NCBI RefSeq assembly: GCF_001659605.2
Contig: NC_035162.2
Location: forward strand, 29,516,153-29,580,152
DNA from: Manihot esculenta
Lineage: Eukaryota; Streptophyta; Magnoliopsida; Malpighiales; Euphorbiaceae
Length of the DNA: 64,000 bases
Direction of reading: 5' to 3'
The notes beneath the pieces are model-generated. The model was given only the letters and a program-made list of their open reading frames with translations, was not told where the DNA came from and searched no databases. Positions 46,649-59,410 of the stretch are shown here, piece after piece (positions within the stretch are counted from its first letter, which is position 1; every line of letters begins with the position of its first letter). The position numbers were made by a program, and so were the translations under genes.

Positions 46649-48614
46649 TGACAGAGCATATTTTAGCCCACTTTATCATGATGTTCTTGATGTTTATTTG
46701 CACCTTTTCTGCCTAATTTTGTGGTTTTAATCATGTTTTGCAGATTTTAGGTGTAAAGAGACATTCTGGAGAAAATGCTCTTAAAACTGCCAAAAAGTGC
46801 CAATTATGGAAAGTTCCAGAAAAGGAAAGTTTTCATATATGGAAAGTTCTAAATAAGGAAAGTTTTCATATATGGAAAGTGCCAAAAAAGGAAAGTCTTC
46901 AAATGAGGAAAGTGCAGAGGCAAAAGCAAATAAGGAAAGCTCAGTCAGAAGATTATTTGAATTTCAAATCACAGATCTTTCTTTCCTTATTCAAAAGATG
47001 TGCACACACTGCAGCAGTCATATCTTCCTGTTTAGGCAGCAAGATCTCAAGGAGATGCTCTTCCTCTTCTGCATTCAGAATTCAAAATTCAAACGAAGGC
47101 TCCACCTAAAAAGGAAAGACTGGACAGATACACTTTCCCTTCTGCATTTAATGACTGCGCACCACTTGCCTCTTGCAACACAATCTGCGCGCCACTCCCT
47201 ATTCAGGAAGGAGATCTCAACGCACTTGGTCTTTATTCAGTCCAGATTCATAATTCAAAAGAGGCTCCATCTAAATAGGAAGTTTGGACAGCAAATACTT
47301 CCTATTCAAGCTCCATCCGCGCGCCTACCTCTTCTGCAATCCGGATCCGCGCGCCTACTTCCTATTCAAGCTCCATCCGCGCGCGTCTCTCTCTCCTGCA
47401 GAGCAAGCCACGATTTTTCTTCCTCTATTGGCATCCATGGATCGCTCTTCCTTCCTTTTCAGGCATAAGGTACGCTCCTTTCCTATTCTGAAGGCCATCT
47501 GCGCGCCACCTTCCATCTGAAAGCCTTGATTCTCTCCATCTTCCTCTTCTGCAACAACTTGGGCAGCAAGTAGTGTTTGGGCAGCACCTTGGGCAGCCTC
47601 TACACTAATTAGGAAGACCTAGGCAGCACCAAAACTCTATAAAAAGGCACTCTCTTTGGCAGCCACGAATTTGGACACTTTCAGACTCATCTTCTCCTTC
47701 TCCATCCGGATCAAGCAAGGCCGCGCCTCACCACCTTCGGCTTCCTCTTCTCTTCTTCTACCTTTCTTTATGGTTTTTGTTTTAGCCATGAGTGGCTGAA
47801 ACTCTTTCATTCTAGTTGAAGAATAAGTGAAGCTTTAGTTGTATTGTGGATTGAGAGACTTGGACTACATTGTTTATCTTTTTCTTATTCAATATTCTTG
47901 TGATTTCATGCTTAAAGGACATTATCGCTTTGTTATTTAAGATCTCCATTGATTTTTATTGCAAGGTAATATATTGTTGGTTTGAATGATTTTAAGTCCG
48001 AAATTGCTTGATTTGTTCAACCATAAGAACACTTGGTGCATCACCAAGGAAATCGCATGATCTAGTGTTGTCTCCATGCATGTGGGTGACTAGAATTGGT
48101 TCTCTCTATATCTTTATGCAATTGACTATTGTAAAAGGCCTAAGGCTCAAAGATGTTCTTTGGCAATTGTTAATTAGTAATTAATTGGAGGACTTTCCCT
48201 AATTAATTTAATCTTAAAGAGAGACAATGGATGTGAGAAGCTTCTTCAATCTCCATGGCCAATTTATTGAATTAACAAAGGAACGTATGAGTCAATGATC
48301 AATCCCATCAACTAAAGTGAATCTGAATCTTCAACTAGAGCTTTTACTATCATTATTTTACCCTTAATTTGCCAACTGCTTTCTTTTCAATTGCTCTTTA
48401 CATTAGTTCAATCAAATCAATCTCAAAACCCCATTTTTACTTTATATGCACTTGCACTTTCTACTCTCTTCTGATCCTTTTAATTTGGTCTACTCAAGGA
48501 AGGTAAACAAGTATCAATTCCCTGTGGATACGATCCTTTCACCACTGTCTACAGTTTTATTATTGTTGGCAATTGAATTGATTATTTTGACCGGCCTCGA
48601 CAACCGCTCTGTCA
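46649..48614 (+). repeat. 3' LTR of the Athila-lineage element
   Basis: 1966 bp, same length as the 5' LTR. Substitutions seen relative to it are near 47964 (C/A), 48216 (T/A), 48524 (A/G) and 48547 (A/G). No indels were seen. Confidence 0.95.
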
Positions 48615-49781
48615 CCTTCCTTTGCATGTTTTTGCATGATTGTTTGAGGTGTTTTAGGGGGTTTTTGGGGGATGTTTTTAGAGTTATGTTCTAGTTGTTT
48701 GGTCCCTCATTTGAGTCCACCTGTGTAGGTTCGGACCCGAGGAACCGAGGACCCCAGCAGTGAGTTCAGCTGCTTCTGAGTCAATAGAGCTTCGGCCAGA
48801 GGTGAGTAGAATAAACCTTTATGTTTTTAAAGCAAATGAATTATAAAGTTGAGCATGTTCATGCATCATGAATGCCATGTGATGAATTAGGTTGTTTGCA
48901 TTAGAATTCACGAATATGTTGCATTGCATTTATGATGTTGATGTGGATTGGTCATTGAATGATCCTTTAGTCCTCATATGGTATGATGATGCTACGGCAT
49001 GAGATGGTATGGAAGTCCAGGTTGTACCCATTCTACGTCCCTGGCACTATGTAAGAGAAAGTCCAAGTTGTACCCATTCTACGTCCCTGGCACATTGGTA
49101 TGTATGACATGTTATGTTAAGAGAAAGACCGGTTGTACCCATTCTACGTCCCGACACTTTGGAAATGTAGAGGACTATTGGTGACAATACCATCCGAGAT
49201 GTGATTTGTTGTGATGTGTTGCATTACATGATGGCATGAGATTTAAATATTGTTTTCTATTATTCTGCTCACTGGGCTCTAGCAGCTCACCCCTCTCCCA
49301 AATTCCCCAGGTTTGTAGGTACGGGCTAGACAGAGAAGTCAAGAAGAGAAAAGTCTTATGTTTGTAATAGTTAGAAAGTGGACATGATAAATTGTAAGAT
49401 AATGTAAAGTTGAATAGTTATGTTATGTATAATGATATTGAGGATTAGAAGTTGTGCTTGACCCTATAGATGTTGTAATCCCTTTTTATTACATGATCTT
49501 ATGTTTATTGATGACTATGTTAGCCAACTCAACACATGTTATGCCACCCATTGGGGGCATTGATGAGATCCCACAGAGGGGTCAAGATATGATTATGTAT
49601 ATGTTCAGTGCATGCACAGGTTGAGTTTGGCGTATGATAGAATGCATGAAAGAGAAGTTCTTGATCATGTATAGGATTAAACAGGTTTCCAGGATGTATG
49701 TTTGGCTTGCTACGGGTCCCGGCGGCCTTAAGTCGACCCGGATCCTAGCGCCGGTAGCTGTCCGATTTTCGGGTCGTTACA
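48615..49781 (+). repeat. Tekay-A 5' LTR, last piece
   Basis: It resumes with the duplicated CCTTC and ends GGGTCGTTACA, matching 56216-57336. It has three copies of TTGTACCCATTCTACGTCCC (near 49021-49155), whereas the 3' LTR has two. Confidence 0.93.
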
Positions 49782-49784
49782 GAA

Positions 49785-49796
49785 TGGTATCAGAGC
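49785..49796 (+). other. Primer-binding site of Tekay-A (initiator tRNA-Met)
   Basis: TGGTATCAGAGC three bases (GAA) after the LTR. Confidence 0.92.
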
Positions 49797-50021
49797 CCTA
49801 GGTTCATATGGTCGGACCTAGAGTGTCGGGCTCATAGAAGTTATAGAAGGTCAAGCACAATAGGAAGATCATGTCCACTAGGATAGGATGTGGAGTCCTG
49901 TCTTGTTTGATGATGTGAAATACCATGATTTTATGCATGTGAATTAATGATATGTGATGTATGTGATGAGGGTTCATGTGTGCCCACATGAACCATATGA
50001 TGCTAATGTTTGCTTGTTATG

Positions 50022-50034
50022 TGCTGCCTTTCAG
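50022..50034 (+). promoter_or_regulatory. Putative 3' splice site before gag ATG (Tekay-A)
   Basis: GTGCTGCCTTTCAG ends 8 nt before ATG at 50043. A conserved counterpart in Tekay-B has a pure T tract. The pairing donor would be the LTR site at 36681, now separated by the two insertions. Confidence 0.45.
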
Positions 50035-50042
50035 AAAACAGG

Positions 50043-53000
50043 ATGAGGGGAACTCGTCGATCTGCACGATTGACTGGAGTGCCACCTGAGGATGAGGGCA
50101 TAAGCGCCCGTCCTCCTACATTGCCTAGGGCAATGTCAAGCAGGTCCAACAGGGACAGAACAGTAAGAGACCCTAGAAGGTCTTTGGATCTGGGTAGAAG
50201 CAGATCAGTCAGAGGAACAGTTCAGGGAGGAGCGTTAGAGGACATGGGGGATGATATGGATGTAGAGCAGAGAAGGGATGGCAGTTTGGGAGTTAGTATG
50301 TCAGAAGAGGGAATGGGAGAGTCCCAAGGAGGCACTCAGCCCTCGGGATTTGTTCAGCCACCCCACTACCCACACTTCTCACAAAATCCCGGGTATTCGA
50401 TGGGAGGTACATCGGATTACCCTAGCTTCACCCCTTATCCCACACAGATGCCATACCCACCCTACTACCCACCATATTCACAGTACCCAATGTATCCACC
50501 CCCACCTTACTATCCAAACCCTACTTCAGAAAATATTGCACCACCTCCTCCCCCAGCAGAACCAGCAGCCCCAGCTACCCAACCTTCTAGACCTAGCTCA
50601 GCCAGTGGGAGCAAGGTCAAGATGACCGACTACATGAAGTTGGGTGCTCCCCAGTATGAAAAAGGGGATGACCCGTTTGTGTATCTTGAGAGGGTTAAGG
50701 TGATCACGGATGAGATTGGGGCTGATGACAGTAGAGCCATTCAGATGGCTGGGTTCACTCTTAAGTGCAAGAAGGCACGAGAGTGGTTCAAGAATTATGA
50801 GAACCCCAGAGTAGACAACATGTCTTGGGAGGAGTTTGCAAACGAGTTTGCAGGATGGGCTTTCCCAGATAGTTCAAGGGAGCTGAAGATGATAGAGTTT
50901 GAGCAGTTGAGGCAGACTGATGAGATGAGTGTAGAGGAGTTCACAGACAGATTCTTAGAGCTGTTGCCATTTGCAGGGCAGAATCTTGACTCAGACCAGA
51001 AAAGGTCAAGGAGGTATATCATGAAACTCCACTCTAGATATTCCTCCTTGATCCAGTCAGCAGATAGGGAGAGCTTCCACGCCATAGTGGATATGGCCCG
51101 GAAAATGGAGGCCAGTGCCATCGTTCAGGGAACAGTTAAGCAGTCAGTGGCACAGCCTTTTGGTTCTAAGACCCCAGGCTCTTCCTCTTTCAGTGCAGCA
51201 GCTTTAGGTAGCAAAAAGTGGAGTAACACCACTAGGAAGCCCAAGAAGAACAAGTTTTGGAACAAGGTCAAGTCTAGTCTGGGACTAGGGAGTGGCTCAA
51301 GCTCTGGCGCGGATAATGCAGTTTGTGCAAAGTGTGGTAGGCTACACAGGGGAGTTTGTCGGGCTGGGACAGCAGCCTGCTTCAGATGCGGGCAAGAGGG
51401 ACACATGGCTCGGGAGTGTCCTAGGGCAGCTTTTGGAGCACAGTCTCAGCAGACAGCTTCTGGTAGTGTGGCTCAGCCAGCAGCTCCAGCCATGACTCAG
51501 GCAAGTGGCAGAGGCAGAGGGAGAGGGGCAGCCTCTTCTTCAGCGGGTTTCAGAGGTGAAGGTCCATCAGCTCCAGCACGGATCTTCACGACGACTCAGC
51601 AGGAGGCAGATGCATCTAACACCGTGGTGGCAGGTAACTTAGTCATTGGTTGTTCAGATGTGTATGCCTTGATGGACCCTGGTGCATCTCATTCTTTTAT
51701 TGCTCCGAGAGCCGTCCAGAGGTTGGGGTTGATGATCTCTGAGTTAGAGTGTCCTCTCTGGGTCAGTGGACCCAAGTGTGATCCATCAGTGGCAGAGTCA
51801 GTCTGCCAATGTAGTCCTGTGTTTGTTGAGGGAAGATGCTTGTCTGCCGACCTGGTGGTTCTAGATTTGACAGATTTTGACGTCATTCTAGGGATGGACT
51901 GGCTATCTACCCATGGTGCTACCTTGGACTGCAGGGACAAGGTAGTCAGGTTCAGAGTTCAGGATGGGTCAGAGGTTGTCTTCAGAGGAGACAGGAGGGG
52001 TACACCTAGAGGTCTGATATCAGCTCTTCAGGCTCGTAGGTTGCTTAGGAAGGGATGTCAGGGGAATTTGGCTCATGTGAGAGAGCTTAGCAGTCAGGTT
52101 AGAGAGCCCGCCTCGGTGCCAGTGGTTAGAGAGTTTCTAGACGTCTTCCCAGACGAGCTGCCAGGTTTACCACCTGCTAGGGAAATAGAGATCGAGATAG
52201 AATTGATGCATGGAACCCGACCGATCTCTATCCCTCCCTACAGGATGGCTCCAGCCGAGTTGAAGAATTGAAGGAACAGTTGCAAGAGTTGGTAGAAAAG
52301 GGCTTCATCCGACCGAGCACCTCACCTTGGGGTGCACCAGTTTTGTTCGTAAGAAAGAAGGATGGATCCCTTAGGCTTTGTATCGACTACAGGCAGTTGA
52401 ACAAAGTCACTACCAAGAATAAGTACCCGTTGCCTAGGATCGACGATCTATTTGACCAGCTAGCCGGAGCAGGTTGTTTCTCCAAAATAGATCTGAGATC
52501 TGGGTACCATCAGTTGAGGATCAGAGATGAGGATGTGCCAAAGACGGCTTTCAGGACCAGATATGGGCATTTTGAGTTCCTTGTAATGCCGTTCGGGTTA
52601 ACCAACGCCCCTGCAGCATTCATGGATCTCATGAACAGAGTGTTTAGCTAGTACCTGGATCACTTCGTTATTGTCTTCATAGATGATATCTTAGTGTATT
52701 CCAGGAATGCAGAGGAGCATGCCCATCATCTGAGGTTGGTTTTGCAGACCTTGAAGGAACATGGCTTGTATGCCAAGTTCTCTAAATGTGAGTTCTGGCT
52801 GAGGAGCATTTCGTTCTTGGGGCATGTAGTGTCAGAGAATGGGATAGAGGTGGACCCCAAGAAGACAGAAACTGTGGCTAACTGGCCTAGACCCACTTCA
52901 GTGACGGAGATCAGGAGTTTCTTGGGTTTGGCAGGTTACTACAGGAGGTTCGTTCAGGACTTCTCGAAAATAGCAGCTCCTCTGACCAGACTAACCAGGA

Positions 53001-55018
53001 AGAATCAAAAGTTTCTGTGGACCGACCAGTGCGAAGAGAGTTTTGAAGAGCTTAAGAAGAGGTTGACTTCAGCACCAGTTTTAGCTCTGCCATCTAGTGA
53101 TGAGGACTTTACAGTCTTTTGTGATGCGTCCCGTGTGGGACTGGGTTGTGTACTGATGCAGAATGAGAGGGTGATTGCTTATGCTTCTAGGCAGCTGAAG
53201 AAGCATGAGTTGAATTACCCCACGCATGACCTTGAGATGGCAGCAGTAATCTTTGCACTCAAGATGTGGAGGCACTACCTCTATGGGGTAAAATGTGAGA
53301 TCTTTACAGATCATAAGAGCCTGCAGTACATCCTGAGTCAAAGAGATTTGAACTTGAGACAGAGGAGATGGGTAGAGCTGCTGAGTGACTATGATTGCAA
53401 GATTCAGTATCATCCGGGTAAGGCGAATGTCGTGGCAGACGCCCTAAGCCGGAAGTCACTAGGCAGTCTATCCCACATCACGGCAGAGAGGAGACCAGTG
53501 GTGAAGGAGTTTTACAAGCTCATTGATGAAGGTCTACAGTTGGAGTTGTCTGGTACAGGTGCCTTGGTTGCTCAGATGAAAGTGACACCCGTGTTTCTGG
53601 AGCAGGTGGCTCAGAAACAGCATGAGGACCCAGAGTTAGTGAAGATTGCCAGGACTGTTCAGTCAGGCAAGGACAGTGAGTTCAGATTTGACAGTAAGGG
53701 GATCCTCCGCTATAGGAGTCGATTGTGTGTACCAGATGACATAGGGCTAAAAGGAGACATTATGAGAGAGGCTCATAATGCAAGATATAGCATTCACCCC
53801 GGAGCCACCAAGATGTACCAAGATCTGAAGAAAGTTTATTGGTGGCCAGCAATGAAGAAAGAAGTGGCACAGTTCGTGTCAGCCTGCAAAGTGTGTCAGA
53901 GGGTGAAGCTGGAACATCAGAAGCCGGCTGGAATGCTTAACCCGCTACCTATTCCAGAGTGGAAATGGGAGAATATAGCTATGGACTTCGTAGTGGGGTT
54001 ACCGGCAGCGTCCAACAGAGTAGACTCCATATGGGTGATTGTGGACAGACTCACCAAATCTGCTCACTTCATTCCTGTCAGGAGTGGCTACTCTGTGGAC
54101 AAATTGGCGCAGGTATATGTGGATGAGATCGTCAGGCTGCATGGGGTCCCTGTTTCAATAGTGTCTGATAGAGGGCCCCAGTTCACCTCCAGGTTTTGGC
54201 GGAGTCTGCAGAATGCCATGGGTACTAGGTTGGATTTTAGCACTGCCTTCCACTCCTAGACTGACGGACAGTCAGAAAGGACCATCCAGACTATTGAGGA
54301 TATGTTTAGAATGTGTGTGCTGGACTTTGGCGGTTCTTGGAGGCAGCATCTACCTTTGGTAGAGTTTGCCTACAATAACAGCCATCATGCTAGCATCGGG
54401 ATGGCTCCATATGAAGCTTTATATGGAAGGAAGTGCAGATCACCTGTTTGCTGGGAGGAAGTTGGAGAGAAGGCCTTGGCAGGGCCTGAGTTAGTAGAGA
54501 TTACCAGTAGGGTGGTACCCATAATCAGAGAGAGAATCAAGACTGCTGCAAGCAGACAAAAGAGTTATGCAGACATCCGCAGAAGGCAGATAGAGTTTCA
54601 GGAGGGGGATCTGGTATTGCTCAAGGTGTCTCCAATGAAAGGAGTGGTTCGTTTTGGGAAGAAAGGTAAACTAGCCCCACGATACATTGGACCCTTTGAA
54701 GTCTTGCAAAAGATTGGGAATGTGTCGTACAAGCTGGATTTACCTGCTTCAATGGAAAGAATCCATCCGGTTTTCCATGTTTCCATGTTAAGAAAGTTTG
54801 TGTCGGATCCGAGCAAGGTTCTTAGTGAGCCTGATGTGGAGGTCCAAGAGGATCTCACCTATGTTGAGCAGCCAGTACGGATCATAGACACCCAGATCAG
54901 AAAGCTAAGAAACAAGGAAATCCCGATGGTGAAAGTCCTATGGAACCACCACAATATGAAAGAGTGCACCTGGGAGACACGGGAGTCCATGCTCCAGCAA
55001 TACCCTTATCTTTTCTAA
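50043..55018 (+). pseudogene. Gag-pol polyprotein of Tekay-A, broken at three points
   Basis: Gag-protease is open from ATG 50043: gag domain, CCHC knuckle CFRCGQEGHMAREC at residue 446, protease MDPGASHSF at Asp545. The frame ends at 52271 because of a one-base loss just after MAPAELK. RT continues in another frame from about 52262 ([18 protein letters not shown]; catalytic FIDD with its Asp pair at 52682-52687), with an in-frame TAG at 52649-52651 only 30 nt before that motif. RNase H ([13 protein letters not shown]), the integrase zinc finger (CKVCQRVK) and DDE region follow. A second TAG at 54257-54259 falls in the integrase core before TDGQSERT. The end (54302-55018) has the GPFEVL module and a chromodomain ([16 protein letters not shown]). 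Both stops look like C-to-T changes at Gln codons. An upstream in-frame ATG at 50010 is less likely. Confidence 0.92.
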
Positions 55019-55111
55019 GGTTAGTTCTTTGTGAGTTCTATGTGTTTTGTATGTATGTTATGTGTATGCCATGCTATGTGCTAGTTGAGGAACATTCGGG
55101 GACGAATGTTC

Positions 55112-55126
55112 TTAAGGGGGGGAGAA
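55112..55126 (+). other. Polypurine tract of Tekay-A
   Basis: TTAAGGGGGGGAGAA directly before the 3' LTR TG. Confidence 0.85.
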
Positions 55127-57336
55127 TGTAATACCCGGCTAGACTCCGGTGTCGGAATTCCTACCGTCCGGTGGAATTTCAGATGTCGAAGACCTCTAGA
55201 AGGGTAAAACCATGTTTTCATAAAATGTTTTAATGTTTTTGATGATTTTAAGTAAAGAGGAAATGAGTTTTTGAATAAAAACACCCTTGGAGGAAACTCA
55301 GGTTCGGCCGCTGAAACTCAAAGTTCGGCCGCCGAACATGCATACACTTCGGGAGTGCTTTAGGCCCCCGAAGGCATAAGTGAGGAAAGTCCAGGTTCGG
55401 CCGCCGAACCTCAAGTTCGGCCGCTGAACATGGCATGCATGTGGAGGCACTTTCGGCCCCCGAACGTGGCCTGGCCAGCCACTATAAAAGGGTCCCTTAG
55501 CCGAAAACGGGCGAGCTTTTCCCCATTTTCGGCCAAGGTGAGTCCTTCCGCCATTCCTCACCATCCTTGAGTTCTTCCCTTCAAATCTTTCAAGATTTTC
55601 ACAAGTTTTTACGTTGTTCTGAAGATTTTCGAGTTTAAAGCAAGTTTTGGAGCTTTGAGGTTCAAGAACTCAAAAATCTCCCACCTTCGAGTTTAGGACG
55701 TCTCTCTCTCGATCTTCAAGAGGTAAGAGCCGATCTTAAGCTCATTTCATGTTTAAAGTAAGTTTTATGCAAGATCTATGGGGTAGAATGCATGTTTAGC
55801 TCATAGTTAGGTTTTTGAGTTAATGTTATGTTTTGAGCATGTATGATGGATTTGAGTTGTTGTTGTGTGTTGTAGTTGGGGTTTAAGTTAGTTTGAAGCC
55901 CCTAGGAGCCAATGTATGTATATTTGCGTGATTTGAATGAGTTATATGCATGTTGAGGGATTTGGGAGGCAAATGTGCATAAAGGAGCCAAGTTTCTGCC
56001 CTTTGGCAGAAACCAGGTTCGGCAGCCGAAGGAACTTTCGGCCGCCGAACATGGCTGGGGAGGCAGGCCTTTCGGCTGCCGAAGTTGCCCCCGAAAAGAG
56101 ACTTTCGTCTATGTCTGGGACTTTCGGCCGCCGAAGGTGCCGCCGAACCTGCCTGGGTTTCGGCTCTGGAGGGACTTTCGGCCGCCGAAGGTGCCGCCGA
56201 ACCTGCCCTGTTCAGCCTTCCTTTGCATGTTTTTGCATGATTGTTTGAGGTGTTTTAGGGGGTTTTTGGGGGATGTTTTTAGAGTTATGTTCTAGTTGTT
56301 TGGTCCCTCATTTGAGTCCACCTGTATAGGTTCGGACCCGAGGAACCGAGGACCCCAGCAGTGAGTTCAGCTGCTTCTGAGTCAGTAGAGCTTCGGCCAG
56401 AGGTGAGTAGAATAAACCTTTATGTTTTTAAAGCAAATGAATTATAAAGTTGAGCATGTTCATGCATCATGAATGCCATGTGATGAATTAGGTTGTTTGC
56501 GTTAGAATTCACGAATATGTTGCATTGCATTTATGATGTTGATGTGGATTGGTCATTGAATGATCCTTTAGTCCTCATATTGTATGATGATGCTACGGCA
56601 TGAGATGGTATGGAAGTCCAGGTTGTACCCATTCTACGTCCCTGACACATTGGTATGTATGATATGTTATGTTAAGAGAAAGACCGGTTGTACCCATTCT
56701 ACGTCCCGGCACTTTGGAAATGTAGAGGACTATTGGTGACAATACCATCCGAGATGTGATTTGTTGTGATGTGTTGCATTACATGATGGCATGAGATTTA
56801 AATATTGTTTTCTATTATTCTGCTCACTGGGCTCTAGTAGCTCACCCTTCTCCCAAATTTCCCAGGTTTGCAGGTACGGGCTAGACAGAGAAGTCAAGAA
56901 GAGTAAAGTCTTATGTTTGTAATAGTTAGAAAGTGGACATGATAAATTGTAAGATAATGTAAAGTTGAATAGTTATGTTATGTATAATGATATTGAGGAT
57001 TAGGAGTTGTGCTTGACCCTATAGATGTTGTAATCCCTTTTTATTACATGATCTTATGTTTATTGATGACTATGTTAGCCAACTCAACACATGTTATGCC
57101 ACCCATTGGGGGCATTGATGAGATCTCACAGAGGGGTCAAGATATGATTATGTATATGTTCAGTGCATGCACAGGTTGAGTTTGGCGTATGATAGAATGC
57201 ATGAAAGAGAAGTTCTTGATCATGTATGGGATTAAACAGGTTTCCAGGATGTATGTTTGGCTTGCTACGGGTCCCGGCGGCCTTAAGTCGACCCGGATCC
57301 TAGCGCCGGTAGCGGTTCGATTTTCGGGTCGTTACA
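55127..57336 (+). repeat. 3' LTR of Tekay-A (2210 bp, uninterrupted)
   Basis: TGTAATACCCGG to GGGTCGTTACA. TATA at 55483-55490, palindrome array at 55301-55440, donor CAAGAG|GTAAGA at 55723, motif cluster at about 56015-56210, and two copies of TTGTACCCATTCTACGTCCC. It serves as the intact reference for the split 5' LTR. Right flank is GCCGA. Confidence 0.94.
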
Positions 57337-59100
57337 GCCGAGCCTTTCTTTTATAATTGGAAGATTTGATTTGCTTCCATTTTTGTATTCTTTTAAATTT
57401 ATTTTTCTTAAATTCGGATATGAATATGTTGTTTAATTACTGTAACTCCCTTAATTTTTATTATTCCTTACATTGTTTAATTTATTTTTGACATATTTTA
57501 ATTTAATTTGTCTCTTGTCATGTTTTATTTTCTTTTTCTTTTTTTCATGCTATATTTAATTTATTTTCTTTTATGTTTTTAATAATTTCCTTCCTTATCT
57601 AGTTTTATTTATTGCCATATTTGTGAATATCCTTTTCATATTAGAGTTAATTTCAAATCTAAATTAAAATAAATAAATAAAAAAGATCTCTTACCCATTT
57701 TATTTATTTCTTTCCTTAATTAAAAATATTTCTTTTCATAATTAATTTATTTCTTTCCATATTTAAATTATTTTTATTTTATTTTTTAAATTATTTTCTT
57801 TCCCTATTTGAGTTATTTCTTTTTCTCTTTTAAATTTATTTTCTTGCCCTTTTTAGTTTATTTATTTCCTATTTTGTCTTTTTCAATTATGATAAGTTGA
57901 TTATAGTTAAAAAACTTGAAGAAATGAAGGAGATCCCCTTCTGTTATTTTTTCTATCTTAGTCAAATAGCACTTCTCTTTTTGGTGAGTAAGCTTCTTTC
58001 TTTGTTGGACTTATAGAGCATATGGTAAAATCCCATTTAGTTATGGAGACCCATTAGAGTGTTTTAAAGGCCATTTATAAAGGGTAATGAGCTAAAAGCC
58101 TTGTAATAGCTTAGCTTTAGTTTGTGAATTTTAATAATTTTTTATGAGTTTGTAAATTAATTATTTTCTCCTCCCTCCTTTCTTATAGTCATTGAGATTA
58201 ATTTCATTCTCCTCCCTCTTTCTTTAGCTTAGGATTTTGATTTGGTTAATTCATTTCCCCTTCCCTTTCTTTGGATAGCCTTATGCACCTCATCTAATAT
58301 GCATGAAATTAAATTAGTAAATTAGATAATTCATTTGATAATTTAAAAGCAACTTTGGTATGGTAGAGACATGTTATGTATGCTTAGGGGATAATTTACA
58401 CTTTGGCATGAAAAATGACTAAATAGTAATGACCTCAAGGTAAGATGACAATAAAATTAAACTTCAAGGATGCATGCTAGAAACGTAGTGAGACCTTTTT
58501 TTTTGCTATGTACTAAATATATTTAGAAATTATGCATTACTAGGTTCCCTTTTTGGTGCAAATTGATCAATGGCATGAAATGAGCTTAGAAATATGATTA
58601 ATTAGAGTAGCTTGGTAACTCCTTCACATTAAGCTAAAATAGAAAATTAGCATGTTTATACTAATGGATACGTATGAAATGGATGCTTTGTATGATCAAT
58701 GCATGTGTAATAAATAGATTGGATATTGTTTGAAACGGATTTCCCAAATAAATAATTAAAGATAGGTTATACGAATCAATGTAGGGGGTTGACACTGTTT
58801 TTCAAGCAAAGTCCAAGCGAGAAAGGTACCTAACATCTTCCCTTTCTCGTACCTACTATCCCGAACATAGACCATTGGATTATAGATTAAGAAAGATAGT
58901 GGACCTTTGCTAAGGGTAGGTCGCACAAATACATCCTTCTATTTGTTTTCTACTCTCATCAGGATGGCAACTCCTTTCCTCCGCTCTTCATTGAGCATTA
59001 AAATATCTGAGTCCCACAGTAGTGTTATGAGAAGACGAGACTCTAACCAGTCATGGAGAATTCATGCACCTATAATTTCAGCAACTCCACTAGGGATATA
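57337..59100 (+). repeat. T-rich decayed Ogre/Tat-like LTR-leader, tentative
   Basis: Long T-rich sequence with no gene. At 59079-59096 CAGCAACTCCACTAGGGA resembles a decayed tRNA-Arg type primer site (TGGCGACTCCACTGGGGA; 14 of 18 match, three of the four differences being transitions). The preceding segment (CCCTTTCTCGTACCTACTATC near 58835 and GACGAGACTCTAACCAGTC near 59033) is of the kind found at the end of Ogre/Tat LTRs. A 64-codon frame at 58907-59101 is not credible as a gene. Confidence 0.35.
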
Positions 59101-59410
59101 GAATATGACCCTGTTTGATTATTATATTCTATTTCTGTATTCCTTAGGAAATCTATGCAATGCACAAACATCTTAGACTATATATAATCATATTCAACAA
59201 TTTTATATTTGTAAACTTTAGGGTATTCATGTATGAGTTTGCCTTAAACTTATGAAAGGAGTTGGCTAGGATTAATGGATCACATCCTTATGTGGAGTGA
59301 AATCTATTTTGATCTCAAATTTAACTCAATTTGATTGAGAAACAATCTCAGTTTAATATTCCTACCAATAATCTTAATATAAAAAAATTGCTACTATATT
59401 ACATGTCTAA

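Larger units (their letters stand above)
39445..48614 (+). mobile_element. Complete Athila-lineage element without reverse transcriptase
   Basis: Two 1966-bp LTRs (39445-41410, 46649-48614), 5-bp target duplication CCTTC (39440-39444, 48615-48619), tRNA-Asp type primer site, gag, a gag-protease-integrase frame, and two GGTGTGGGGGTA tracts. Total 9170 bp. RT and RNase H are absent from all frames of the internal region. LTR ends form an 8-bp inverted repeat TGACAGAG/CTCTGTCA. LTRs differ at four positions by eye, so the insertion is recent. Confidence 0.93.
36065..57336 (+). mobile_element. Tekay/Del-type Ty3-gypsy chromovirus (Tekay-A) with two insertions in its 5' LTR
   Basis: 5' LTR pieces at 36065-37092, 39342-39444 and 48615-49781, internal region 49782-55126, 3' LTR 55127-57336. 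A tRNA-iMet primer site, gag-protease-RT-RNase H-integrase-chromodomain order and a G-rich polypurine tract define it. Clade call rests on the C-terminal chromodomain and long LTRs. Left flank TTGAA and right flank GCCGA do not match, so there is no target duplication. Nested in the 5' LTR are a minus-strand solo LTR and an Athila-lineage element. Confidence 0.9.

Noticed and set aside
58907..59101. 64-codon frame before the decayed primer site
   Set aside because: It ends in the primer-site-like sequence and shows no protein similarity; it is leader sequence of a decayed element.
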